DNA of 64,000 nucleotides from Saprospiraceae bacterium (GTDB lineage: Bacteria; Bacteroidota; Bacteroidia; Chitinophagales; Saprospiraceae): positions 43,691-107,690 of the forward strand of contig JADKKF010000008.1 of the NCBI GenBank assembly GCA_016720635.1, written 5' to 3'. The position numbers were made by a program, and so were the translations under genes. Under the pieces are notes generated by a model. That model had not been told where the DNA came from, did not search any database, and saw only the letters and a program-made list of their open reading frames with translations. This document shows positions 53,309 to 61,580 of this stretch, piece by piece; the first letter of the stretch is position 1; every line of letters starts with the position of its first letter.

Positions 53309-53962
53309 ATGCCTAAAATAAAAGTACCTCGTAAAAGTACTTTCGTAGATATGACGGCTATGTGTGATGTCGCGTTTCTCTTGTTGACATTCTTCATGTT
53401 AACAGCGAAGTTTCGACCTCAAGAAGCTGTCATGGTAGATATACCATCCTCTATATCTAAAATAAAAGTACCAGAAAGCAATATCGCCATAGTCCATGTT
53501 GATAGAAAAGGAAGGGCTTTTTTCGGTGTTGACAACCAACAGACCCGGGAGCGACTATTGGAAATTATGCTTGCAAAATACCAAGTAGGAATGACACCAC
53601 AACAGAAGGAGCAATTCAAACTATTGGAAAATTTTGGAACTTCTATAAAGGAATTACCTAAATATCTCAATATGGATTCGGATGCTAGAAATAAATATGA
53701 TAAAGAAGTGGCTCTTGGAATTCCAGTTGATACCACCAATGCTAGTGCCAAAAACGAATTGGCAGACTGGGTACACCAAGCTCGTATCGCCGATCAACAA
53801 TTGGCTAATGCTGGCTTGATTACCAGCGATGGATTGATCATCGGGATTAAAGGTGATGGCAATATGGAATATCAGAATTATGACGCCATCGTGAAATCTT
53901 TTATCGATCGAGAAATCTATAAATTCAATTTGATTACCACATTAAAGAATTTTCAACCTTAA
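53309..53962 (+). CDS. exbD: ExbD/TolR family protein, long form
   Basis: 217 residues with one N-terminal membrane helix (MTAMCDVAFLLLTFFMLTAKF). The conserved aspartate of the proton path is in CDVAFLLL. The periplasmic part is longer than usual, with an insertion around residues 80-160. First of two tandem exbD genes. Confidence 0.88.
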   Translation: MPKIKVPRKSTFVDMTAMCDVAFLLLTFFMLTAKFRPQEAVMVDIPSSISKIKVPESNIAIVHVDRKGRAFFGVDNQQTRERLLEIMLAKYQVGMTPQQKEQFKLLENFGTSIKELPKYLNMDSDARNKYDKEVALGIPVDTTNASAKNELADWVHQARIADQQLANAGLITSDGLIIGIKGDGNMEYQNYDAIVKSFIDREIYKFNLITTLKNFQP

Positions 53963-53974
53963 AAAATACCCAAT

Positions 53975-54508
53975 ATGGCAGATATTCAAGTAGCCGATAA
54001 AGGCGGCAAAGGCGGAAAAAGGGTTGTTAAAAGATCCACGAGAGTAGATATGACTCCAATGGTTGATTTAGGATTCTTATTGATTACTTTTTTCATGTTG
54101 GCCACTACTATTAATAAGCCACATGCGATGGAGATGAATATGCCTGCAAAGGCTAAGACTGAGGAAGAAAAATCAGTCATCAAAGAATCTAGAGCATTGA
54201 CTTATATCGTAGGAAAAAACAACAAATTATACTACTATATTGGGGTGGAATCACCCATGGTGGATAGCGTAGATTTTCCTCCATCATCCAATATAAGAAA
54301 ATCAATCATCGATAGGCAAAAGGCTGTAGCGGCACAATATGGACATAAAGACTCGCTCGTTGTCGTCCTAAAGGCTCAAAATCAATCCTTGTTTAAGAAT
54401 ATGGTCGATTTGGTTGATGAAATGAAGATCAACGGAGTGACGCGATTCGCCATCGCAGATTATAGTAAAAATGATTCTTTGATTATCAATGGAATCATTT
54501 CTAAGTAG
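53975..54508 (+). CDS. exbD: ExbD/TolR family protein, second copy
   Basis: 177 residues. A lysine/glycine-rich cytosolic N-terminus (KGGKGGKRVVKRSTRVDMTPM) precedes one membrane helix, with the proton-path aspartate in MVDLGFLLITFFMLAT. It is 12 bases behind the first copy, so the two proteins may form a heteromeric pair within one ExbB ring, as proposed for other Bacteroidota. The function split between them is unknown. Confidence 0.88.
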   Translation: MADIQVADKGGKGGKRVVKRSTRVDMTPMVDLGFLLITFFMLATTINKPHAMEMNMPAKAKTEEEKSVIKESRALTYIVGKNNKLYYYIGVESPMVDSVDFPPSSNIRKSIIDRQKAVAAQYGHKDSLVVVLKAQNQSLFKNMVDLVDEMKINGVTRFAIADYSKNDSLIINGIISK

Positions 54509-54545
54509 CTAATAAATTGATTTAACTATTAATATAACAAATAGT

Positions 54546-55388
54546 ATGGACGTTAATAATATAAAAAATGCACATATTGATGATTTAGTATTCGAGAATC
54601 GGAACAAATCGTATGGTGCCTATCTTTTGCGTCGGCTATATGACAAGCATATGCGTAATGCATTGCTTGCAGGTATCTTATTGTTTTTGTTGATCGTGGC
54701 CATCCCTTTCGTCAAAAGCATGATAGATGATGCCATCACCAAAATGGTAGATACCAACGTGGAGGTCAACTTGGAAGCACCACCTTCAATAGATCCAAAT
54801 GAGCCACCTCCACCACCCCCACCACCGCCAGTGGAGCCACCACCGCCAACCAAACCAGTGGTAAAATACACCCCACCTGAGATCAAAAAGGATGAGGATG
54901 TAAAGGAAGAAACACCACCGCCCAATCAAGATGAGTTGAAGGACGTTAAAATCGGAACTCAAACAATTGAGGGTGATAAGAATGCCAAAGAACAAGTTAA
55001 AGATACGCCTCCGCCAGATGAGAGGCAAAAACCGGAGGAAAAAACCAAGGAAGATGAAAATAAAGTTTTCTTGAGGGTGGAGCAAATGCCAGAATTTGGT
55101 GAAGGAGGGGCAACCGCACAAAACGTCATGAAGTTTATTCAAAAAAATGTTGAATATCCGACCATCGCTAGAGAGAATAATATCCAAGGAACGGTTCCAT
55201 TGAAGTTCGTAATCGAGCGAGATGGACGAGTCGGAGAAGTTATAGTATTAAAAGATCCAGGAGGAGGGCTTGCTGATGAGGCAGTGCGAGTGATTAAGAA
55301 AATGCCGAAATGGAAGCCTGGAAAGCAACAAGGTAAAGAAGTGCGTGTATGGTTTACCGTACCAGTAGTCTTTAAATTGGCACAATAG
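54546..55388 (+). CDS. tonB: TonB energy transducer
   Basis: 280 residues. A cytosolic start (ENRNKSYGAYLLRRLYDKHM) is followed by one inner-membrane helix (~38-56), a proline-rich periplasm-spanning stretch (~78-130) and a C-terminal TonB domain (EYPTIARENNIQGTVPLKFVI ... WKPGKQQGKEVRVWFTVPVVFKL, ~200-280). It transmits the proton-motive force from ExbBD to TonB-dependent receptors and, in Bacteroidota, SusCD systems. It ends the exbB-exbD-exbD-tonB operon. Confidence 0.94.
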   Translation: MDVNNIKNAHIDDLVFENRNKSYGAYLLRRLYDKHMRNALLAGILLFLLIVAIPFVKSMIDDAITKMVDTNVEVNLEAPPSIDPNEPPPPPPPPPVEPPPPTKPVVKYTPPEIKKDEDVKEETPPPNQDELKDVKIGTQTIEGDKNAKEQVKDTPPPDERQKPEEKTKEDENKVFLRVEQMPEFGEGGATAQNVMKFIQKNVEYPTIARENNIQGTVPLKFVIERDGRVGEVIVLKDPGGGLADEAVRVIKKMPKWKPGKQQGKEVRVWFTVPVVFKLAQ

Positions 55389-55391
55389 TAG

Positions 55392-55399
55392 TATATTTG
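55392..55399 (+). promoter_or_regulatory. -7 box between tonB and the small membrane gene
   Basis: TATATTTG, full match, four bases after the tonB stop. A terminator follows within 14 bases, so a transcript from here would start inside or directly before the hairpin. Confidence 0.3.
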
Positions 55400-55412
55400 C
55401 AAAGTTGAATAT

Positions 55413-55444
55413 GGGCAAGGATTAACTATTCTTGCCCTTTTTTA
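55413..55444 (+). terminator. Terminator after tonB
   Basis: Stem GGGCAAG (55413-55419) / CTTGCCC (55431-55437), 11-base loop and T run to 55443. It closes the exb-tonB operon before the small membrane gene. Confidence 0.75.
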
Positions 55445-55458
55445 TTTTTATTAAATGT

Positions 55459-55671
55459 ATGAATATGTCTTGGCTGTACAATAAAAATTTCCAGATTGTT
55501 TTAGGTTTGTTCTTTGTCGTTCTTTATCCTTTGATGGGATTTTGGATATTAACTTCGGATAGATTTGACATCTTTCAACCCGACTGGCTTAGAAAGACAT
55601 TTGGTGTAGCTTGTATAATACTTGGAATTTTGAGACTTTTCAGGCTTATCAGGATTTGGAGAGAGGAATAG
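55459..55671 (+). CDS. Small two-helix membrane protein
   Basis: 70 residues started at 55459 (another ATG at 55465). Two hydrophobic segments are plain (FQIVLGLFFVVLYPLMGFWIL and FGVACIILGILRLFRLI), ending in a positive tail RIWREE. I do not recognise a named family. It sits directly after tonB behind a terminator, so any link to the TonB machine is only by position. Confidence 0.6.
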   Translation: MNMSWLYNKNFQIVLGLFFVVLYPLMGFWILTSDRFDIFQPDWLRKTFGVACIILGILRLFRLIRIWREE

Positions 55672-55919
55672 GGATATTTGGAGAAATCATTGGAAATTCA
55701 AATGAGTTGATTAAGGGTTTTTTGATTGTTATTTTTACCATGATAAATTATATCGCCATCTGACTTTAGGAATGGTGGCATTTTGGGAGTACGATTTTAT
55801 TAATTCAAACTTCTTTTAATAGGTATCATTTTTATCAATTTTTTAAAAATATTGAAATATTTAAGAAAGTATTATCAATATTTAAACTAGAATTTAACAA
55901 GGTTACCCATAAAATAAAA

Positions 55920-55927
55920 TACCTTTG
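55920..55927 (+). promoter_or_regulatory. -7 box of the DUF4197 gene
   Basis: TACCTTTG, full match. It overlaps the TTG at 55925 that opens the longest frame and thus argues for the ATG at 55949. The 240 bases before it contain no other feature. Confidence 0.55.
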
Positions 55928-55948
55928 TCGAATAAAATTAAATTAAAT

Positions 55949-56668
55949 ATGAAAAAATTTGGAATTATTTTTGGTGTATTCGTATTTCTATCTGGTTGTT
56001 CACCAGCTCAATTACAAGAAGCGCTGAATACCGTTCAAAGTCAGGAATTGACATCCTCACAAATAGGAAATGGGCTTAAAGAAGCTTTGAACTTGGGAAT
56101 TAGTGTAGGAGCAGACCGACTTTCCGCTAAAGACGGATATTTTAAATCAGCTTACAAGATATTACTACCCGCAGAAGCTAGGAAAGTAAGCGAAAAGCTA
56201 AAGGTCATCCCAGGATTTAGCGATGTAGAGGATATTCTGCTTGAAAAAATAAACAGAGGAGCTGAAGATGCAGCTATGAAAGCCAAGCCGATTTTCGTCA
56301 ATGCGATCAAACAAATGACATTTGAAGATGCTTTAGGAATTTTGATGGGTTCCAACAATGCAGCGACTCAATATCTTGATCGTACTACCCGAACTCAACT
56401 TTATTCTGAATTTAATCCAGTCATAAAAACGTCTTTAGACAAATTTAATGCCCTAGGATATTGGAAAGATGCAGTAACTGCGTACAATAAAATTCCTTTT
56501 ATCACTAAAGTTAATCCATCATTGGATGATTATATCACTCAAGAAGCACTAAAGGGTTTATTTTCTATGGTAGAAAAAGAGGAAGCAGATATTAGGTTGA
56601 ATAAGCTTAAAAGGCCTACTGAACTTTTGCAAAAGGTATTTGCTAAACAAGATTCTAACAGAAACTAA
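55949..56668 (+). CDS. DUF4197 lipoprotein
   Basis: About 239 residues from the ATG at 55949. The signal ends in a lipobox with cysteine 17 (FLSGC). The mature protein is helical and matches DUF4197: QIGNGLKEALNLGI, YKILLPAEARKVSEKLKVIPGF, FEDALGILMGSNNAATQYLDRTTRTQLYSEFNPVI and LDDYITQEALKGLFSMVEKEE. It is probably anchored in the outer membrane. Function unknown. The next gene follows after 12 bases. Confidence 0.85.
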   Translation: MKKFGIIFGVFVFLSGCSPAQLQEALNTVQSQELTSSQIGNGLKEALNLGISVGADRLSAKDGYFKSAYKILLPAEARKVSEKLKVIPGFSDVEDILLEKINRGAEDAAMKAKPIFVNAIKQMTFEDALGILMGSNNAATQYLDRTTRTQLYSEFNPVIKTSLDKFNALGYWKDAVTAYNKIPFITKVNPSLDDYITQEALKGLFSMVEKEEADIRLNKLKRPTELLQKVFAKQDSNRN

Positions 56669-56680
56669 AGCCACTTAACC

Positions 56681-57163
56681 ATGAAATTTATCACGGAGGA
56701 TACGATCGAATCTTGCTATGAGTATATGGCAGGCCAAACCAAAAACTTAGAGCCGACGGTGCAGAAATTTGCCCAAGAGCAACCTCATATACTCAGCTAT
56801 TTAGTATCGGAGCCTTTCGAAGTTTTGACAGATATGGAACAAGACTTTATGTTGTTTGTAACTTTAGTCATATGGCGATGCGTTGAAAAAAATCATGAGG
56901 ATGTTCCGCTCATTGATGGAGAGTTGATTTCAGAGATGGAAGAGGTTAATTGGTCTATGCTCAAAGAAGGATCTGTAGGAAATTTTAGAGAGCGATTGGA
57001 TGTTTTTTTTCAAGGTTATAGCCAAGAAGATTTATTGGCTTTTATAGAGGATTCTTGCACTCCAGATGAAGGGGATAATTATGTGACTCCAGTGGGGCGA
57101 GAACCCATGTTTATTGCGCTTAAAACCATAGTCGATAGTTTTGATAGGGCTGTGAAAAATTAA
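56681..57163 (+). CDS. Unknown acidic cytosolic protein
   Basis: 160 residues without signal peptide or membrane segment, strongly acidic, with helical stretches (TVQKFAQEQPHILSYLVSEPFEVL, MLFVTLVIWRCVEKN). I do not recognise a family. It is likely cotranscribed with the DUF4197 gene. Codon use is like the neighbours. Confidence 0.55.
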   Translation: MKFITEDTIESCYEYMAGQTKNLEPTVQKFAQEQPHILSYLVSEPFEVLTDMEQDFMLFVTLVIWRCVEKNHEDVPLIDGELISEMEEVNWSMLKEGSVGNFRERLDVFFQGYSQEDLLAFIEDSCTPDEGDNYVTPVGREPMFIALKTIVDSFDRAVKN

Positions 57164-57184
57164 ATTTAAAGTTTAGTATAAATT

Positions 57185-57218
57185 AAAAAGGCTCTTATCG
57201 AAAGATAAGAGCCTTTTT
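57185..57218. terminator. Bidirectional terminator between the acidic protein gene and ald
   Basis: Perfect 15-pair stem from 57185-57199 with 57204-57218, GAAA tetraloop, A run on one side and T run on the other, between convergent genes. Confidence 0.9.
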
Positions 57219-57238
57219 GTATTGTGTCTGATAGTATA

Positions 57239-58354
57239 TTATTTCAAAAAAGTATCAACATCGACATAAGGCAAATTAAAAGCATCAGCAACGCCTTTAT
57301 AGACGACGTGTCCATTGATGATGTTTAATCCTTTTCTAAGCTCTAGCGAGTCTAAACAAGCTTGTTTCCAGTTTTTGTTGGCCAATTGGATGGCATATGG
57401 AAGCGTAGCATTGGTAAGGGCTATAGTAGAAGTATATGGTACGGCTCCAGGCATATTGGCTACACAGTAATGCACCACATCATCGATTATGAAAGTTGGG
57501 TTTTCATGTGTAGTGGGCTTGCACGTCTCGATGCAACCTCCCTGATCCACCGCCACATCAACCAAAACGGTACCTGGCCTCATCTGCTTTAGCATATCTC
57601 TGGTGATAAGATTCGGGGCTTTAGTACCAGGGATTAGTACAGCTCCAACGATCAAATCATGGTCTTGTATTAATTTTCGAATATTGTATTCACTAGAGTA
57701 CATAGTAGTGACATTAGCAGGCATGATATCGGATAAATATCTCAATCTAGGCAAACTTATATCAAGAATGGTAACTAAGGCACCCAAACCCGCAGCCATT
57801 TTTGCTGCTTGTGTTCCTACTACTCCTCCGCCTAGAATCATAACTTTACCAGGGGTAACTCCAGGGACACCACCCAAAAGTACGCCTCTGCCTTTGATGG
57901 GTTTTTCTAGATACTTAGCACCTTCTTGTATGGCCATACGACCAGCGACTTCAGACATTGGGATCAAAAGTGGTAAACTTCTATCAGGACTTTCTACGGT
58001 CTCATATGCCAAACAAACGGGTTTGTTTTGTATCATGGCTTTGGTTAGAGGCTCATACGAAGCAAAATGGAAATATGTAAAGAGCAAATGGTCAGGACGT
58101 ATCAAAGGATATTCGGATTCGATGGGTTCTTTGACTTTCATGATCATTTGGCCCTTTTTGTACACTTCCTCTATTGTGTCGAGGATTTGAGCACCAGCAG
58201 ATATATATTCTTCATTAGAAAAACCGCTACCGACCCCCGCCTGGTCTTGTACAAAAACTTGATGGCCTCTTCTAGTCAATTCAAGAGCACCTCCAGGAGT
58301 TAATGCAACTCGATTTTCATTTGTTTTAATTTCTTTGGGTACGCCTAAGATCAT
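57239..58354 (-). CDS. ald: Alanine dehydrogenase
   Basis: 371 residues, the standard length. It interconverts L-alanine and pyruvate with NAD+. It starts MILGVPKEIKTNENRVALTP, with the substrate-binding arginine and lysine in this segment, KVKEPIESEYPLI (~74-86), the Rossmann motif MILGGGVVGTQAAKMAAGLGA (~172-192) and DVAVDQGGCIETCKPTTHENP (~267-287). It has its own terminator. Confidence 0.95.
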   Translation of the reverse strand: MILGVPKEIKTNENRVALTPGGALELTRRGHQVFVQDQAGVGSGFSNEEYISAGAQILDTIEEVYKKGQMIMKVKEPIESEYPLIRPDHLLFTYFHFASYEPLTKAMIQNKPVCLAYETVESPDRSLPLLIPMSEVAGRMAIQEGAKYLEKPIKGRGVLLGGVPGVTPGKVMILGGGVVGTQAAKMAAGLGALVTILDISLPRLRYLSDIMPANVTTMYSSEYNIRKLIQDHDLIVGAVLIPGTKAPNLITRDMLKQMRPGTVLVDVAVDQGGCIETCKPTTHENPTFIIDDVVHYCVANMPGAVPYTSTIALTNATLPYAIQLANKNWKQACLDSLELRKGLNIINGHVVYKGVADAFNLPYVDVDTFLK

Positions 58355-58400
58355 ATTAATAAAATAAAAGGATTAATATTAAATAAAATGTTTAGAGTGA

Positions 58401-58408
58401 CAAAGGTA
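58401..58408 (-). promoter_or_regulatory. -7 box of ald
   Basis: TACCTTTG on the minus strand, full match, 47 bases before the ald start. Confidence 0.5.
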
Positions 58409-58462
58409 ATAGATATAAATGAAATTTTTTGGCCAAGATTGAGTGATAATTTAGGAAAAAAA

Positions 58463-59416
58463 CTAATTGTGATTCGCGGACATTTGGTACCGTCCAGTTA
58501 TCCCTATATGGCTATTGTTTTTTCCAAATCTAAGCTCATTAAATCCTACACAATTGAAGTTTTCGCCAAAAAAAATGTGATCAATCGCACCATTAATATT
58601 GGTAAGACTGCCCTTATGGAAGATTGGAAGGATGTCTCTTCGACTATTGAAAAGTTTGGCTGATGACCTAAAGTTTTTAATTTCTCTGGACCATGAGACC
58701 AAATTAAAATCTCCAAGTACTATGTTTGAATTTCCATTTTCTACCATCACTTTCGCCATTTGTTGCAGGCAGGCGTCAGTTGTGCTGTAGGACTCTTCAT
58801 TGGTAGGCGGCATGGAATACACTGAATATATATGAACAATGGAATTTTCGTATCGTACATTGATATTCAAAGATGGAATATTTTCAATCAATATCGTATC
58901 AGAAGAAAGTATGGGAATTTTTGATAAAAAGACCATCCCAAATGGATCTATTCGCATCATTTCGGCTTTATACGGAAAAACTTTTTTATATGAACTAAGG
59001 ATAGGGGCATAGTCTGGGGTATATTCTTGAAAACACCATACATCGATAGGCATTTGGATGAGGCTATCAAGTACTTCCTGAAAATCATTTTCTAGCGAGG
59101 CTAAATTCACGTGGCCAACGTTCAAGACATTTTGGTTTTTAATATCATTAAATCTTAAAGAACCATTGGAGGCTGATTTTAAGAAAAAGCACAAAGAAGC
59201 ACAACATGCGAAACTTGTAAAAAAAAGCTTTTTCAGCTTAAAGGTTAATAAAAGTAAACCGAAGAATAGAAAACCCAACATAAGTGGCACGGCATGCGTT
59301 GCGGTTTGCTTTAAAAAATATATATCGGGAGGAAAAATAGTAATTGCTGTAATTACAAGCATCCCAAGAATGATGACATACTGGACTGATTTATATCTTA
59401 TCAAAAATCTAATCAT
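58463..59416 (-). CDS. Membrane-anchored endonuclease/exonuclease/phosphatase family protein
   Basis: 317 residues: three N-terminal hydrophobic segments (about 11-28, 38-58, 66-82) followed by an EEP domain. NVGHVNLASLENDFQEV, the metal glutamate in CFQEYTPDY (~133-141), VLGDFNLVSW (~236-245) and GAIDHIFFGENF are the EEP motifs. The final SDH motif is altered to NSHIGITG. Members of this layout act as phosphodiesterases or sphingomyelinase-like enzymes at the membrane. The substrate is unknown. Confidence 0.8.
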   Translation of the reverse strand: MIRFLIRYKSVQYVIILGMLVITAITIFPPDIYFLKQTATHAVPLMLGFLFFGLLLLTFKLKKLFFTSFACCASLCFFLKSASNGSLRFNDIKNQNVLNVGHVNLASLENDFQEVLDSLIQMPIDVWCFQEYTPDYAPILSSYKKVFPYKAEMMRIDPFGMVFLSKIPILSSDTILIENIPSLNINVRYENSIVHIYSVYSMPPTNEESYSTTDACLQQMAKVMVENGNSNIVLGDFNLVSWSREIKNFRSSAKLFNSRRDILPIFHKGSLTNINGAIDHIFFGENFNCVGFNELRFGKNNSHIGITGRYQMSANHN

Positions 59417-59516
59417 GTATAAAAAAACAAATTGGAATATTAAGTCAAAGATATTTTGTTACCATTAATGAACCCATTATAAAAACGAAATTAAATCAAA
59501 ATAGTAACAATCGACC

Positions 59517-59552
59517 AAAAAAAAGCCCTCAGTATTTAGGGTACTGAAGGCT
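59517..59552 (-). terminator. Terminator on the minus strand after the barrel gene
   Basis: Minus-strand stem AGCCTTCAGTA / TACTGAGGGCT with one mismatch, seven-base loop and a run of eight T. It is 117 bases beyond the stop of the gene at 59669. Confidence 0.75.
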
Positions 59553-59592
59553 GTGAAAGCGTTTCTGCTTCAATCTTAACGTGTTTCAAAAG

Positions 59593-59600
59593 CAAATATA
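59593..59600 (-). promoter_or_regulatory. Possible -7 box for a short transcript
   Basis: TATATTTG on the minus strand, a full match, about 45 bases upstream of the terminator stem. The surroundings are very AT-rich and no TTG lies at the right distance, so chance occurrence is possible. Confidence 0.25.
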
Positions 59601-59668
59601 CATATTTTTTATATATATATAAAATTAATTGAATTTATTTTCCGATAAAATAGAATTTTAACATTTGA

Positions 59669-60223
59669 TTAATAGCTGGTCAAATTGTAGAATCGTCTAA
59701 ATCCAAAGCTAACACCAATGGTTTTTGTCGATATATTATACTGTGGTTCTAGAAAAACCTCAGAATTTTTAACCATGTCTCTGATGTAGAAAAAAGAAGC
59801 TTCGATGGCTACGATAGGGCTAAATTTTTTTTCAAGATCTTTGTTAAAAATATATTGTACACCAGCTTTTCCGATAAGGCTGTAGGCAGATGCGTGGGTT
59901 TTAGAACATTTATTGCCATTGGAGCGATAGAGTCCAGCTCCTCCTTCTAGTTTTACAAAAGGATTGTACACCAAGCCATCTTTTACGTCAATTTCTTTGG
60001 AAAAATCAGTGGTGACTGTAAGTCCGGCTGATAATTTTCCCATGACCGAATGTGTGCCCACGGCTGCGCCAAGGTCTAAACCTAAGCCACTATTTTCTGC
60101 TATTTTTGATACGTCGTTAGTCAATAAATAAAAAGATGGTGCATCGATGAAAACTCGCTGCGCGAAAAGAGAGCTCGAAATTCCTAAACTCCCGATAACA
60201 AGGATGAAGATAATTTTTTTCAT
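59669..60223 (-). CDS. Putative outer-membrane beta-barrel protein
   Basis: 184 residues with a signal peptide (KKIIFILVIGSLGISSSLFAQ) and a short barrel pattern (GLGLDLGAAVG, GKLSAGLTVTTDF, PFVKLEGGAGLYRS, IGVSFGFRRF). It is smaller than the other barrel-like proteins in the window. Function unknown. Confidence 0.6.
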   Translation of the reverse strand: MKKIIFILVIGSLGISSSLFAQRVFIDAPSFYLLTNDVSKIAENSGLGLDLGAAVGTHSVMGKLSAGLTVTTDFSKEIDVKDGLVYNPFVKLEGGAGLYRSNGNKCSKTHASAYSLIGKAGVQYIFNKDLEKKFSPIVAIEASFFYIRDMVKNSEVFLEPQYNISTKTIGVSFGFRRFYNLTSY

Positions 60224-60369
60224 ATATGAGGTATTTAAATTTTAGTGAAATTACAACAAAGATGCAATTTTTATTTAGAAATTATCCATTTAATGAAATG
60301 AATTTTTGGAAGTGCAAAGACGAATCTTACCAGCAGAAAGGCATCTACAAGGAAAATTGACCAGAATGC

Positions 60370-60401
60370 TTGGATTTTTTATACATAAGGATGTATCTTT
60401 G
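60370..60401 (+). promoter_or_regulatory. Promoter of corA
   Basis: TTG (60370-60372), 21-base spacer, TATCTTTG (60394-60401), full -7 match. Confidence 0.6.
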
Positions 60402-60486
60402 TACAGCTTCAGGTCTCCGTGACTGAAATATGGAGGATGGCATTATTTTTTCAGTAATCCCAATTGGATGGATAGTTCGGATAAAT

Positions 60487-61434
60487 ATGGTACAATACTA
60501 CTACAAAAGCAATGGATTATTGAAAGAAGTCACAGCGCAAGAGCCGTTTACTTGGGTTAACTTACACCCACCCTTTGAGGCGCAAGAGTTGGAGGCAATA
60601 GCCGAGCAATTTAATATCCCACTTGATTTTTTAACTGACCCCTTGGATATAAATGAGAGATCTCGTTATGAGAAGGAAGATGATGTTCGTTTGATCGTCC
60701 TCAATACGCCCATTCTCAATAAATTCGATCAAGAAAATGAGTCCGTTTATATCACTGTTCCTATTGGTATCGTTTGGAATGCTCACTGGATTATTACGAT
60801 TTCATCTTTCGAAAATCCAGTTCTGAACCAGATAAAGAATAACAGAATTAAAAATATCGACCCGGCTAATTTGCCGCATTTTATTTTAAAAATCTTTGAG
60901 CACAACGTGTATCGGTTTTTGAATTGTTTGAAAAAGCTAAATTTGAAGAGAAATATAATCGAACAAGAATTAAGCGATACACTGAAAAATGAAGGAATCC
61001 TTCAATTATTAAAAATCGAGAAATCTCTCGTATATTTTGTGAACTCACTCAAATCAAATGAACTTTTAAAACTCAAGATCAAGCGGTTAGATTTTATAGG
61101 GCTTAAATCCAACGACGACTGGCAAGATCTTTTTGAGGACGTAATCATAGACAATAGCCAAGCACTAGAAATGGCGAATGTATATACGAATATCCTTGGA
61201 AAGACCACAGAAGCATACTCATCTATCATCAATAACAACCTCAATCGTATGATGTCAAGATTGACTTTCGTCACCTTGTTGATGGCTTTGCCCAATATTA
61301 TAACGGGTCTGTTTGGGATGAATGTGCCGATACCTTTTCAGCACTGGCCATATGCCTTCTACTTGATTTTGGCTCTTGCAATATCTATGAGTACCGGGTT
61401 GGCTTTTTTCCTCAACAGAAAGAGATTGTTTTAA
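60487..61434 (+). CDS. corA: CorA family Mg2+/Co2+ transporter
   Basis: About 315 residues from the ATG at 60487. The frame reaches an earlier ATG at 60430, compatible with the promoter but with an N-terminus unlike the family. A large cytosolic alpha/beta domain (TWVNLHPPFEAQELEAIAEQF near the start) and a long helix precede two C-terminal TM segments. The GMN selectivity motif is in NIITGLFGMNVPIP at the end of TM1. It forms a pentameric divalent-cation channel. Confidence 0.9.
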   Translation: MVQYYYKSNGLLKEVTAQEPFTWVNLHPPFEAQELEAIAEQFNIPLDFLTDPLDINERSRYEKEDDVRLIVLNTPILNKFDQENESVYITVPIGIVWNAHWIITISSFENPVLNQIKNNRIKNIDPANLPHFILKIFEHNVYRFLNCLKKLNLKRNIIEQELSDTLKNEGILQLLKIEKSLVYFVNSLKSNELLKLKIKRLDFIGLKSNDDWQDLFEDVIIDNSQALEMANVYTNILGKTTEAYSSIINNNLNRMMSRLTFVTLLMALPNIITGLFGMNVPIPFQHWPYAFYLILALAISMSTGLAFFLNRKRLF

Positions 61435-61580
61435 TAAAAATGGCGATAAAGCCAGATTTAAGATATTTCGAAAATCTAGTAATAATATTTTAGGCCAGGG
61501 CGCAACAAATCAAACCAGAAATATGAATCCTGGATTAAATTGTTGGAAATACTAAGAACTAAACTTGTAAAAATCCGAGG

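Noticed and set aside
58388..58663. A 91-codon frame on the plus strand
   Set aside because: Lies antisense over the 3' end of the EEP-family gene, has no family resemblance and is best explained as a shadow of that coding sequence.
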